From positions 1 to 39,910 of the forward strand of contig CAZBSD010000021.1 of NCBI GenBank assembly GCA_964494735.1: a DNA stretch of 39,910 nucleotides, given 5' to 3'. The DNA comes from PHAA01 sp964494735. GTDB lineage: Bacteria; Bacillota; Syntrophomonadia; Syntrophomonadales; Syntrophomonadaceae. The position numbers and the translations under genes were made by a program. Below the pieces are notes generated by a model. It searched no databases. It was given only the letters and a program-made list of their open reading frames with translations, and was not told where the DNA came from. Below, piece by piece: positions 8,485 through 16,611 of the stretch (position 1 is the stretch's first letter; each line of letters opens with the position of its first letter).

Positions 8485-8688
8485 TTATTTTAAGCCATAT
8501 TTCTTCTTGAATTTTTCCACTCTGCCCGCCGTATCAACAATTCTGAGTTTATCGCCGGTGTAGAAAGGGTGGCACTTGGAACAGATCTCTACCTTTATGT
8601 TCTCTTTGGTCGAGCCTATTTCGATCTCGCTGCCACATGCACATCTAGCCACGCTATTGAAATACTTCGGATGTATCTTCTCTTTCAT
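8485..8688 (-). CDS. rpmE: 50S ribosomal protein bL31 (zinc type)
   Basis: A 67-residue ribosomal protein bL31. The zinc-binding cysteines CAC and CSKC are both present, marking the zinc-containing form, which can act as a zinc store. KIHPKYF and HPFYTG are family signatures. A GTG three codons upstream is in frame, but AGGTG is correctly spaced for the ATG at 8688. It has its own promoter, a leader hairpin and a terminator, so it is a single-gene unit inside the long minus-strand block. Confidence 0.95.
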   Translation of the reverse strand: MKEKIHPKYFNSVARCACGSEIEIGSTKENIKVEICSKCHPFYTGDKLRIVDTAGRVEKFKKKYGLK

Positions 8689-8716
8689 CGCTTTCACCTC
8701 GTTTCATTTAACCATA

Positions 8717-8739
8717 AGTAGGGCGTCTTGATCCCTACT
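8717..8739 (-). promoter_or_regulatory. Leader hairpin in the rpmE 5' untranslated region
   Basis: Between promoter and gene a perfect 7-base-pair stem AGTAGGG / CCCTACT with a 9-base loop lies about 30 bases upstream of the start. Autoregulatory leaders for L31 are known in several bacterial groups including Firmicutes. This could be one, but I have not matched it to a defined consensus. Confidence 0.45.
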
Positions 8740-8763
8740 GTCCTAATCCAAACTGCGAGAAAT

Positions 8764-8792
8764 ATTATAACAGTAAAGTTATTAAAAGACAA
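8764..8792 (-). promoter_or_regulatory. Sigma-A promoter of rpmE
   Basis: On the minus strand TTGTCT, a 17-base spacer and a perfect TATAAT lie about 76 bases upstream of the rpmE start. Spacing is ideal and the -35 matches 4 of 6 bases. Confidence 0.7.
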
Positions 8793-8849
8793 GGAATAGT
8801 GATTGGGCAGCCAAAATTTCACACTGAGGCCAAGTATGCCTGACTACCC

Positions 8850-9839
8850 CTATTCCTCGGGCTCGGAGGCGCCTTCATAACGGAACTTGAAGAAATGTTG
8901 GCCGAAGAAGGTATCGTAGTTGGTGAACAATTCACTTTCGCCTCCAGGCTCATCCCTTTTGCTGTTAAAGATGTACATTTTTGCTCCCAGATTATCCATG
9001 ACGTGCAGTAATAAAGCTTCCGGAAACATTGGCACCACTGGCGAGCCGAATTCCAAGTTGCCATGGTGGCTGAGCATCATATGCTTTAGCATCCACTCCA
9101 ATTCAAGCGGAAATTCGACCCCTTCCTTGCGCAAATGCCCGACAGCCATGGTGACCATCTCCGTTCCCAACACGACGTGCCCAATCAATCGCCCTTCGAT
9201 CGTGTATTGAGGAACTACTTTCACTTCCAATTCTGCTATCTTGCCTATATCATGCAGAACCGCGCCAGTCACCACCAGATCCCGGTTCATTCCCGGCAAG
9301 ACCTCCATCGCCCGGACACACAGATCAACCACTTCGATGGTGTGTTCCAGCAGTCCGCCGCAATAATTATGATGAATGGACTTGGCTGCGGTAGCCCGGC
9401 AAAAAAGCTCCATCCGTTCGGGAGTAAAAATACAGCGCAAAAGGGCCCCCAGATATATGTCCGTAATCGATTCCAAATAATATTTTAGCCCCTGCCGCAG
9501 TTTGTCCGAACTGATAACTGGACCAGGCATATAAGGAGTGGGATCCTCATCCAAAACCTTGACCCTCTTCGCAGTAACTTGGATGCGGCCGTTGAAACTC
9601 CCGATGTCTCCCAGCAGACCAAGCACCGCTCCCTCATGGAAGTCCCCGGTTATCTGGCAATTCTCCCAAACTACCCCGTCTATATTGCCGGTGTTGTCGC
9701 CCAGTTTTATGTTGTACATGTCTTTTCCGTCTTTTGTTTTTCGGTGCAATCTGTCCACCAACAGATATTTGCCGAATATCTGCTGCCCTGGTGTCATAGC
9801 CTTAAGTTCTTTGACCAGCGAAGGTGTCTTTCTTTCCAA
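8850..9839 (-). CDS. yhaM: 3'-5' exoribonuclease YhaM-like
   Basis: A 329-residue protein with an N-terminal OB-fold nucleic-acid domain (about 15-105) and a metal-dependent HD domain (about 150-300) carrying GGLLEHTIEV, VLHDIGK and MLSHHGN. This architecture is that of YhaM, a manganese-dependent 3'-5' exonuclease trimming RNA tails and able to act on DNA. The start is TTG at 9839 with AGGGGAG nine bases upstream. It lies 43 bases after the radical SAM gene and is probably cotranscribed with it. Confidence 0.88.
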   Translation of the reverse strand: MERKTPSLVKELKAMTPGQQIFGKYLLVDRLHRKTKDGKDMYNIKLGDNTGNIDGVVWENCQITGDFHEGAVLGLLGDIGSFNGRIQVTAKRVKVLDEDPTPYMPGPVISSDKLRQGLKYYLESITDIYLGALLRCIFTPERMELFCRATAAKSIHHNYCGGLLEHTIEVVDLCVRAMEVLPGMNRDLVVTGAVLHDIGKIAELEVKVVPQYTIEGRLIGHVVLGTEMVTMAVGHLRKEGVEFPLELEWMLKHMMLSHHGNLEFGSPVVPMFPEALLLHVMDNLGAKMYIFNSKRDEPGGESELFTNYDTFFGQHFFKFRYEGASEPEE

Positions 9840-9882
9840 TTACTTATCTCCCCTAATTTCACGAGCATAGCTCGCTGCTTAT

Positions 9883-11154
9883 TTATTGCCCAAATCTATT
9901 GGCCGGATGAGTATAGGATCCAATAGCGACGGCAGGCACTTCCTCCCCTAGGATATTTATCATTTTTCGGATGCCCAGGGCGCCACCGCTGCTTGATACG
10001 TTCCCCAATAAAACGTCGGGATCGATATTGAGATTGCGCAGTTGAATCATATCCACACCATATTCTCGCACAAAAGTGAGCAGGGATTCAATTTCCTCCT
10101 CCCTATCCGTAAAACCAGGCAATGTCAACAAGTTCAGTGATACCTTCACCCCTTCTTCGCAGGCCATTTTTATGGAATCCACAACGTCAGCGAGCTTATA
10201 GTTGCGGGGGCGATGGTAGTTTATGTAGTTGTCTTCCCGGGTCGAAAACATTGTCACCCGAATAGCATCCAAGCCCGCTTGGCAGAGAAGTTTGATCCCT
10301 TTAGTGTAGCCTGCGTTGGTGTTGATATTAATAGTTCCCTTATCGGTATCGCGACGCATTCTCCTGATTGCGGCCGCCAGATCAACAGCGTTTAAAGAAG
10401 GGTCCCCTTCACAACCTTGACCGAATGAGACTATGCCTTCGCGGGCATGAGTCAGGTGCTCCAGCCCCAATTCAGCTATCTCATCTATGGACGGCCGGAA
10501 ATCCAAGCGCTGCTGAGGAGAGTCTACCTGATGGTGGCTTTCGGAGATGCAACCCAGGCAGTCCGCGTTGCATGCAGTCATGGTAGGTAAGCCTCCTTCC
10601 CAGCGCCGGTAAAAAATGTTCTGGGCTGTAAAGCAGCTATATTGCAATGAACAGTTCGCCAGTTGTCTCACCAGCCTGTTTTGAGGAAACTTATTCAACA
10701 TCTGATTGATTCGATGGGGTAACCCCTCGGTATTGTAATAACAGGGATGCCACTTACGATGCTCGTCCGATTGAATTGCGGCTACCCATATCCGCCCTGC
10801 TTGAAACCCTACCGCAGCGTAGCCAAATAGGGGGATGGGCGTCGATGAACCCGGAGAAACATAAGCCGGTAACAGGGTTCGAGTAAAACCCTGGGGTAGC
10901 AGGGCAGCCACGGCCTGAATTTTTACTCCAGTCGGTTGGGGGTCCGCCAACCGGGGACGATGCCCATCCCAACCGATCGGTAACTGCCCCGGTACCGCAA
11001 CCAGAGATGCTCCCTTAGGCAGAAGCATCATCTCCCCAGGTTCCGGTAAAACCCATTGGTTTCCACTGCGGCCTAGCATTTTTAATCCCGGAAACTCCAG
11101 CAAATCTCCATCTTCAGTGGCGAACAAAGGCAGCCACTGCGTTACTGTTGCCAT
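9883..11154 (-). CDS. Radical SAM protein of unknown function
   Basis: A 423-residue protein. The first 180 residues are a variable domain with no recognised fold, including a cysteine-bearing stretch (WHPCYY, NCSLQYSC). The radical SAM core begins with the [4Fe-4S] motif C195-NAD-C199-LG-C202 (CxxxCxxC) and continues through GCEGDPS and TININTNAG to VSLNLLTLPG. No SPASM-type C-terminal cysteine cluster is visible. Substrate unknown; reductive cleavage of SAM in the cytoplasm is inferred from the motif. Start ATG at 11154 with a GGAGGGGG site. Confidence 0.85.
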   Translation of the reverse strand: MATVTQWLPLFATEDGDLLEFPGLKMLGRSGNQWVLPEPGEMMLLPKGASLVAVPGQLPIGWDGHRPRLADPQPTGVKIQAVAALLPQGFTRTLLPAYVSPGSSTPIPLFGYAAVGFQAGRIWVAAIQSDEHRKWHPCYYNTEGLPHRINQMLNKFPQNRLVRQLANCSLQYSCFTAQNIFYRRWEGGLPTMTACNADCLGCISESHHQVDSPQQRLDFRPSIDEIAELGLEHLTHAREGIVSFGQGCEGDPSLNAVDLAAAIRRMRRDTDKGTININTNAGYTKGIKLLCQAGLDAIRVTMFSTREDNYINYHRPRNYKLADVVDSIKMACEEGVKVSLNLLTLPGFTDREEEIESLLTFVREYGVDMIQLRNLNIDPDVLLGNVSSSGGALGIRKMINILGEEVPAVAIGSYTHPANRFGQ

Positions 11155-11201
11155 TGATCTTACTCCCCCTCCTCACCCTAGACTAAACTAATTTGGGTCA
11201 T

Positions 11202-11224
11202 AAAAAAAGCCCCCAGCGGAGGCT
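11202..11224 (-). terminator. Rho-independent terminator of the M23 peptidase gene
   Basis: On the minus strand the stem AGCCTCC-GCT-GGGGGCT (7 pairs, one G-U) is followed by TTTTTTTAT, 8 bases after the peptidase stop codon. A textbook terminator. Confidence 0.9.
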
Positions 11225-11231
11225 CTATTCG

Positions 11232-12092
11232 CTAGCGCAGGTATTTCAGGGGGTCATATGTCTTCTTATCTATTCGCACCTCGAAATGTAGGTGAGGCCC
11301 GGTAGTCACTCCTGAAACACCAACATAGGCGATAACCTCGCCGCGATCTACTTTTTCTCCCTTTTGGACACATAGAGACTTGGCATGCGCATATAGTGTC
11401 TGTTTCCCGTCAGGATGATTTACTATGACCGTGCGTCCATAAACCGACTTTATCCCCGCGAAGGAAACCGTTCCTGATTCTGCCGCCCTAATGGGTGTCC
11501 CGATCTTATTGGCGATATCCACTCCGTGATGAAAACCCGATTTGCGCTGCCCATAATCCGAACTGATGGTGCCGGTGATAGGCCACAATAGTGTTCCCGA
11601 TGTCTTAGCCCCCCGCGAAGGGGTAATTCCTTCATCGTCACCTTTGTTTCGCTCATTGGGGATGATCAAATAATCCCCTGTTTCGATATCCAATGGATTA
11701 ATTCCTTGGTTGGCCGCCATTATGTCAACTATTGTTGCCCCATAACGTTGCGCTACGATAGCTACCGTCTCTCCGGGGGCGACAACATGAACAGCACCGT
11801 CTTTCTTTCCCGTCGGAATCTTTATGGTAGTGCCGATTTCCAGAATACTGTTTTCATCCATATTATTGATCTGCATCAGGTGCTTCAGGTCGACTTCATT
11901 GCGGTGGGCAATTCGATAAAGGGTATCACCCTTTTTGATCTGGTGCGTTTTAGCCTTATTCTCATTGGAATTATTAATCACTTGGGAAAAAGGCACAAAA
12001 TTGCTTGCGCTTAATCGGGCTGTTGATGGGTGGACGCAAATAGCCAACATCATGATGCACAAAGCACTCGCGCTTATCCACCTTCGATTCAA
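11232..12092 (-). CDS. Secreted LysM-M23 metallopeptidase
   Basis: A 286-residue exported cell-wall protein. A signal peptide spans about 1-25 (RRW, then a hydrophobic core, then STA). Two LysM domains follow, about 50-93 and 101-145 (each beginning with a KKGDT or APGET type turn), then an M23 lysostaphin-like domain with HHGVD at 188-192, YAH at 234-236 and HLHFE at 267-271, so all zinc and catalytic residues are present. It should cut peptidoglycan cross-bridges outside the membrane. The start is TTG at 12092, supported by GAGGTGA seven bases upstream. Confidence 0.9.
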   Translation of the reverse strand: MNRRWISASALCIMMLAICVHPSTARLSASNFVPFSQVINNSNENKAKTHQIKKGDTLYRIAHRNEVDLKHLMQINNMDENSILEIGTTIKIPTGKKDGAVHVVAPGETVAIVAQRYGATIVDIMAANQGINPLDIETGDYLIIPNERNKGDDEGITPSRGAKTSGTLLWPITGTISSDYGQRKSGFHHGVDIANKIGTPIRAAESGTVSFAGIKSVYGRTVIVNHPDGKQTLYAHAKSLCVQKGEKVDRGEVIAYVGVSGVTTGPHLHFEVRIDKKTYDPLKYLR

Positions 12093-12171
12093 TTACTTCA
12101 CCTCTATTCTGCCCCGCTAACAAGGGCTTTTCAACCCTAGTATGGTCAAAATAGGCAAAGTATATACCTGT

Positions 12172-13455
12172 TTAAATACGGTTATTACGTGAAGAATAAT
12201 CTCTTTTCCCAAAAATGATCGGTGCGGCGCGAAGGAGATCTTCGTTGGATTTGGTTTTTTTCATAGAATCGATCATCATCTGCATAGTCTCTACCGAGTT
12301 ATACTCGCTGAAGGCGTTGCGCAGATTCCACATCAGGTCCATCTCCTCATTATTGAAGAGAAGTTCTTCCTTGCGGGTACCAGACCGTTTTAGGTCTATA
12401 GCCGGGAATATTCTGCGTTCAGATAATTTCCGATCCAGTACCAGTTCCATGTTACCGGTACCTTTGAATTCTTCGAATATTACCTCGTCCATACGAGATC
12501 CGGTCTCCACCAATGCGGTGGCGATTATGGTCAGACTTCCGCCCTCCTCAATGTTGCGGGCGGACCCGAAAAATCGTTTGGGTTTAACCAGAGAAGCAGG
12601 ATCTATTCCGCCGGATAGAGTCCGCCCGCTGGGTGGTACTACCAGGTTATGGGCTCGGGCCAGACGGGTGATACTATCCAAGAGAATAACCACGTCCCTT
12701 TTATGCTCGACCAACCGTTTGGCTCTCTCCAGAACCATCTCCGATATCTTGACATGATTATCTGGTGGTTCGTCAAAAGTTGAGGCCACCACTTCAGCCG
12801 TAGTAGAACGTTGCATGTCGGTCACTTCTTCAGGGCGTTCATCCACCAGTAGAATAATAACTTCCACTTCGGGATGGTTTTTACTGATACCCTGGGCCAT
12901 TTTTTGCAGCAGCATTGTTTTCCCGGCTTTGGGGGGTGCTACGATCAGACCTCTCTGACCTTTACCTATGGGTGCGACCAAGTCGATCAAGCGGGTAGCC
13001 AATTCCTGGGATTCAGTAGCCAATGTTAGTCTTTCGGTAGGATATAACGGGGTCAAGGCATCAAAATGGATCCGCTTGACTGCATCACCAGGAGGGAATC
13101 CGTTCACATCCTCGACCTTCAGAAGAGCGAAGAAGCGCTCGCTGTCTTTGGGAGGCCTGACCTGTCCTCCAACCCGATCCCCGGTACGCAGATCAAACTT
13201 GCGGATCTGGGAAGGGGAGACGTAGATATCTTCGTGACTAGGCACGTAAGCAAAGGGACGCAGAAACCCGTATCCGTCGTTCATGATCTCCAGGACCCCT
13301 GAAGCCTGCAGGAGTTCATTGGAATGAGTCAAAGCCTTGGTGATCTCGAAAACCAGTTCCTTTTTACGCAATTTGGAATAACCGCCCAAATTAATATCCC
13401 TGGCAATTTGGTACAATTCCAGTATGGTTTTATTCTCCAGTTCGGAAATATTCAA
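12172..13455 (-). CDS. rho: Transcription termination factor Rho
   Basis: A 427-residue hexameric RNA helicase. The N-terminal helix bundle is followed by the RNA-binding cold-shock-like fold with GYGFLRP (61-67). Walker A is APPKAGKT (173-180), Walker B is VVILLDSITR, and the R-loop SGTRKEELL is intact. The frame is open 52 codons upstream, but homology begins at NISELE; the TTG at 13455 has AGAGGAG seven bases before it and is chosen. No large N-terminal insertion domain is present, unlike Rho of some Clostridia. Placement between glpX and rpmE is the Firmicute norm. Confidence 0.96.
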   Translation of the reverse strand: MNISELENKTILELYQIARDINLGGYSKLRKKELVFEITKALTHSNELLQASGVLEIMNDGYGFLRPFAYVPSHEDIYVSPSQIRKFDLRTGDRVGGQVRPPKDSERFFALLKVEDVNGFPPGDAVKRIHFDALTPLYPTERLTLATESQELATRLIDLVAPIGKGQRGLIVAPPKAGKTMLLQKMAQGISKNHPEVEVIILLVDERPEEVTDMQRSTTAEVVASTFDEPPDNHVKISEMVLERAKRLVEHKRDVVILLDSITRLARAHNLVVPPSGRTLSGGIDPASLVKPKRFFGSARNIEEGGSLTIIATALVETGSRMDEVIFEEFKGTGNMELVLDRKLSERRIFPAIDLKRSGTRKEELLFNNEEMDLMWNLRNAFSEYNSVETMQMMIDSMKKTKSNEDLLRAAPIIFGKRDYSSRNNRI

Positions 13456-13540
13456 TTTTTCGCTCCTCTCAATTGACTGTGGCTGAAGATATAAAAATGG
13501 AAATAACGTGGAAAGACTTGTTCCAGATGATAAGCTGAGG

Positions 13541-14527
13541 TTAATCCATCCGGAGTTTAATGCGTTGGTCACTGAATAAAGGTTTTTTGTCGAGGCGGTG
13601 GTTGGCTTCAATAAACCTGATGGTCCCTGATTTGCTTCTCATAACGATTGTCTGGGTAATAGCATGTCCCCGCAGATATCTTACTCCCTGCAACAGGAAA
13701 GAATCTGTTATGCCCGTAGCTACAAAAATAACGTCTTCTGACTTGACTAGTTCGTCTATAGTAAATACCTGTTTTACATCTTTTATACCCATCTGGTGAC
13801 AACGGCGAATCTCTTCTTCATTTTCCGGAACAAGCCGCGCCTGGAAATCACCATCCATGCATTTTAAAGCCGCAGCGGTAATGACTCCTTCTGGGGCTCC
13901 GCCTATGCCCATCAGAATATCGACTCCTGAATCCTGATATGCAGCAGCCACCCCCGGAGATACGTCGCCGTCGGTAATCAATTTAATTCTGGCACCGGTG
14001 CGGCGAACCTCCTCAATAATCCCCTGGTGGCGTTCCCGGTCAAGTATAACCACCGTTACCTCCCGAAGGGATTTGTCCAAGGCCTTGGCGACCTCCCGCA
14101 AGTTCTCCTTAACGGGGGCGTCCAGGAAAATACGGCCCTTGCATTGCGGGCCGACCGCAATCTTATCCATATACATATCCGGAGCATGCAGCAGGCAGCC
14201 CCGAGGTGCAGATGCCAGCACCGCAATAGCCCCAGTTAGACCTTTGGCAACGATATTGGTTCCTTCGAGGGGGTCGACCGCGATATCAACCTCGGGTTGA
14301 ACCCCAAGCCCGACCTTCTCGCCGATGTAGAGCATGGGAGCCTCATCCATTTCCCCTTCGCCTATAACCACCATTCCGTCAATCGAGACGGTATCAAACA
14401 TAACCCGCATCGCGGTAACGGCAGCATCATCAGCTGCCTCTTTGTCGCCGCGGCCTACCCAGCGAGCGGCAGCTAGAGCCGCCGCTTCGGTAACCCTGGC
14501 GAATTCCAGAGCTAACTCTCTCTCCAC
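13541..14527 (-). CDS. glpX: Class II fructose-1,6-bisphosphatase
   Basis: A 328-residue GlpX-type phosphatase that makes fructose-6-phosphate in gluconeogenesis. Metal and substrate motifs are GEGEMDEAPM and DPLEGTN, and the phosphate-binding C-terminal region is complete. The start is GTG at 14527 with GGAGGG at good spacing. With fba and fsa immediately upstream in transcription order, it forms a compact sugar-phosphate cluster suited to running from triose phosphates to hexose and pentose phosphates in an organism that does not grow mainly on sugars. Confidence 0.95.
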   Translation of the reverse strand: MERELALEFARVTEAAALAAARWVGRGDKEAADDAAVTAMRVMFDTVSIDGMVVIGEGEMDEAPMLYIGEKVGLGVQPEVDIAVDPLEGTNIVAKGLTGAIAVLASAPRGCLLHAPDMYMDKIAVGPQCKGRIFLDAPVKENLREVAKALDKSLREVTVVILDRERHQGIIEEVRRTGARIKLITDGDVSPGVAAAYQDSGVDILMGIGGAPEGVITAAALKCMDGDFQARLVPENEEEIRRCHQMGIKDVKQVFTIDELVKSEDVIFVATGITDSFLLQGVRYLRGHAITQTIVMRSKSGTIRFIEANHRLDKKPLFSDQRIKLRMD

Positions 14528-14545
14528 AACAAACCCTCCAGTTTC

Positions 14546-15187
14546 CTAAAACGCCTGTTTCCAATCTTGCATGAATTTTTCTATGCCTGCATCGGTAAGG
14601 GGATGCCTTATCAGCAGCTTTATAATATTGTACGGGATTGTAGCGATATGGGAGCCAATACGAGCAGAATCAACGACGTGCATCGGATGTCTGATACTTG
14701 CAGCTATTATTTCGGTTGACAGTTCGAACTGGTCGAAAATAGTTACAATATCGCTCAAAAGGCTAAGCCCTTCATGCCCTGTATCATCTACCCTCCCAAT
14801 AAAAGGGCTGACATAGCTGGCACCGGCTCGGGCCGCAATAAGTGCTTGGGCTGCTGAAAAAACCAGGGTGGCATTGGTAGGAATGTTTTCTCCGGCCAAT
14901 ATTTTGATGGCCTTTAATCCTTCCTCGGTCACTGGCACTTTAATGACTACATTAGGATGGATAGCGGCCAGCTGGAAAGCTTCCTGGATCATAGCCGGGC
15001 TGTCAACCGCCAAGACTTCTGCGCTTATGGGTCCGTCGACGATACTGCAGATTTCTCGGATTACGGAAGGATAATCCCTTTTCTGTTTGGCAACCAGACT
15101 GGGATTGGTTGTAACCCCCTGCAGGAATCCCATGGCGTTTATTTCCTTGATTTCTCCTATGTTAGCAGAATCGATAAAAATTCGCAA
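14546..15187 (-). CDS. fsa: Transaldolase of the FSA/TalC family
   Basis: A 213-residue small transaldolase-like aldolase. The Schiff-base lysine is K83 in VVIKVPVT, and TTNPSLV and SPFIGRVDD are family signatures. Short members such as this act as transaldolase in Firmicutes, though fructose-6-phosphate aldolase activity cannot be excluded from sequence. The start is TTG at 15187 behind AAAGGAG. It lies between fba and glpX, as Bacillus ywjH lies in the homologous cluster. Confidence 0.92.
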   Translation of the reverse strand: MRIFIDSANIGEIKEINAMGFLQGVTTNPSLVAKQKRDYPSVIREICSIVDGPISAEVLAVDSPAMIQEAFQLAAIHPNVVIKVPVTEEGLKAIKILAGENIPTNATLVFSAAQALIAARAGASYVSPFIGRVDDTGHEGLSLLSDIVTIFDQFELSTEIIAASIRHPMHVVDSARIGSHIATIPYNIIKLLIRHPLTDAGIEKFMQDWKQAF

Positions 15188-15225
15188 AGAAACACTCCTT
15201 TCAGAATTAAGGTCACGGGGACAAT

Positions 15226-16080
15226 TTAAGCCCGCCCTGAGCTGCCGAATACCCGGATCTTCTCTCTTATTATCTGGATGGCCGCATCCCGTGCGGGGCC
15301 CAGTATCTTACGGGGGTCAATCTCGTCAGGGCTCTTTTCCATCTGGCGTCTCATCTCACCTACGAAAGCTTCTCTTATGTTGGTGTCGATATTGACTTTA
15401 CACACCCCCAACCCAATCGCCCTTTGTACTGCATCATCCGGTACACCTGAAGATCCGTGCAGCACGATAGGAATCTTCACCATACTCTTTATTTTAGCCA
15501 AGCGTTTAAAATCAAGTTGGGGTTCGCCCTTGTATTGCCCATGAGCCGTACCGATCGCTATAGCCAGACTTTCTACTCCAGTCTGCTCAACAAAATAGCG
15601 GGCCTCCTCTGGATCGGTATATCTTGCCTCACGTTCGCTTACATGGATATCGTCTTCCGTTCCTCCTATTTTCCCCAGTTCCGCTTCCACTGATACTCCG
15701 ATAGGACGGCACATTTCCAGCACCCGGTTGGTCACCGCAATATTCTCGTCCAATGGCAATTTGGATCCATCATACATCACCGAAGAAAATCCGCTGCGGA
15801 TGCACTTTACCAACTGATCGAAATCCGTACCATGGTCAAGGTGCAGCGCAACCGGTACTCGCACTGATTCAGACGCTATCTTTACCATCCCGGCGATAAA
15901 CTCCAGTCCAGCATATTTTATAGCCCCCTGGGAGGCTTGCATTATTACTGGCGCCCTTTCCTGCTCAGCGGCTTCTACTATGGCCTGTACAATCTCCATG
16001 TTATTAGCATTAAATGCGCCTACCGCATACCCTCCCCGGTCAGCCCGTAACAGCAACTCGGTCACTGGAACTAAAGCCAT
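15226..16080 (-). CDS. fba: Class II fructose-bisphosphate aldolase
   Basis: A 284-residue zinc aldolase joining or splitting triose phosphates and fructose-1,6-bisphosphate. The catalytic and zinc-binding motif HLDHGTDF is present, along with EAELGKIGG, GTAHGQYKG and VLHGSSGVPD. A GTG three codons further up is in frame; the ATG at 16080 is chosen because AGAGGTG precedes it at seven bases. It follows spo0F by about 75 bases, the usual Firmicute order. Confidence 0.95.
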   Translation of the reverse strand: MALVPVTELLLRADRGGYAVGAFNANNMEIVQAIVEAAEQERAPVIMQASQGAIKYAGLEFIAGMVKIASESVRVPVALHLDHGTDFDQLVKCIRSGFSSVMYDGSKLPLDENIAVTNRVLEMCRPIGVSVEAELGKIGGTEDDIHVSEREARYTDPEEARYFVEQTGVESLAIAIGTAHGQYKGEPQLDFKRLAKIKSMVKIPIVLHGSSGVPDDAVQRAIGLGVCKVNIDTNIREAFVGEMRRQMEKSPDEIDPRKILGPARDAAIQIIREKIRVFGSSGRA

Positions 16081-16154
16081 ATCCTTCACCTCTCTAATTG
16101 ATTACACTACCATGCACTGAATTAATTGTGTGCGTATTTCCAGCCAACCCTTTT

Positions 16155-16526
16155 TCAGGAGGCCACTTCCAGCATCAGCTCACGGACCATGTCTCTCAGG
16201 GTTACAATGTCAAATGGTTTGCTTATACATCTCTTTACCCCTGCCTCCAAGGCCTGCCTTACCACCTCGATCTCACCATATGCGGTCATCATGATGATAG
16301 GTATGGTGGGATTCCGGGCTATGATTGCGTGAGTCGCCTCCAGTCCGTTCATATTAGGCATCTTCACATCCATCAGAACCAGGTCCGGTACCTTCTCCTC
16401 AACCAAATCGATAGCCTCAAGTCCATCTCCCGCTACTCTGACCTGCCAGCCTTCTTTCTTGAAAAGCTCCTCTAAAAGCCGTCTGACGCCCTTTTGATCA
16501 TCGACAATGAGTATTGTACCGATCAT
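16155..16526 (-). CDS. spo0F: Single-domain response regulator Spo0F-like
   Basis: A 123-residue receiver domain with no output domain. Acid pocket D9-D10, phosphoacceptor D53 in LMDVKMP, switch region MTAYGE and lysine in KPFDI are all present. The N-terminal ILIVDDQKGVRRLLEELF and the KPFDI turn closely resemble Bacillus Spo0F, the second messenger of the sporulation phosphorelay, and the neighbouring fba is syntenic. GGGGGA precedes the ATG at 16526. Many Clostridia lack a phosphorelay, so its kinase and Spo0B-like partner would be worth locating; a chemotaxis-like CheY role is less likely. Confidence 0.88.
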   Translation of the reverse strand: MIGTILIVDDQKGVRRLLEELFKKEGWQVRVAGDGLEAIDLVEEKVPDLVLMDVKMPNMNGLEATHAIIARNPTIPIIMMTAYGEIEVVRQALEAGVKRCISKPFDIVTLRDMVRELMLEVAS

Positions 16527-16611
16527 GCCTATCCCCCTTTGCATAACCTTCCAGACTGGCCTGCTCATAATAGCCCCTATATAATATTATGCCATAAATT
16601 GCCATCACCGG

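Noticed and set aside
12215..12757. 180-residue plus-strand reading frame
   Set aside because: Antisense shadow of rho; Rho is intact and highly conserved on the other strand.
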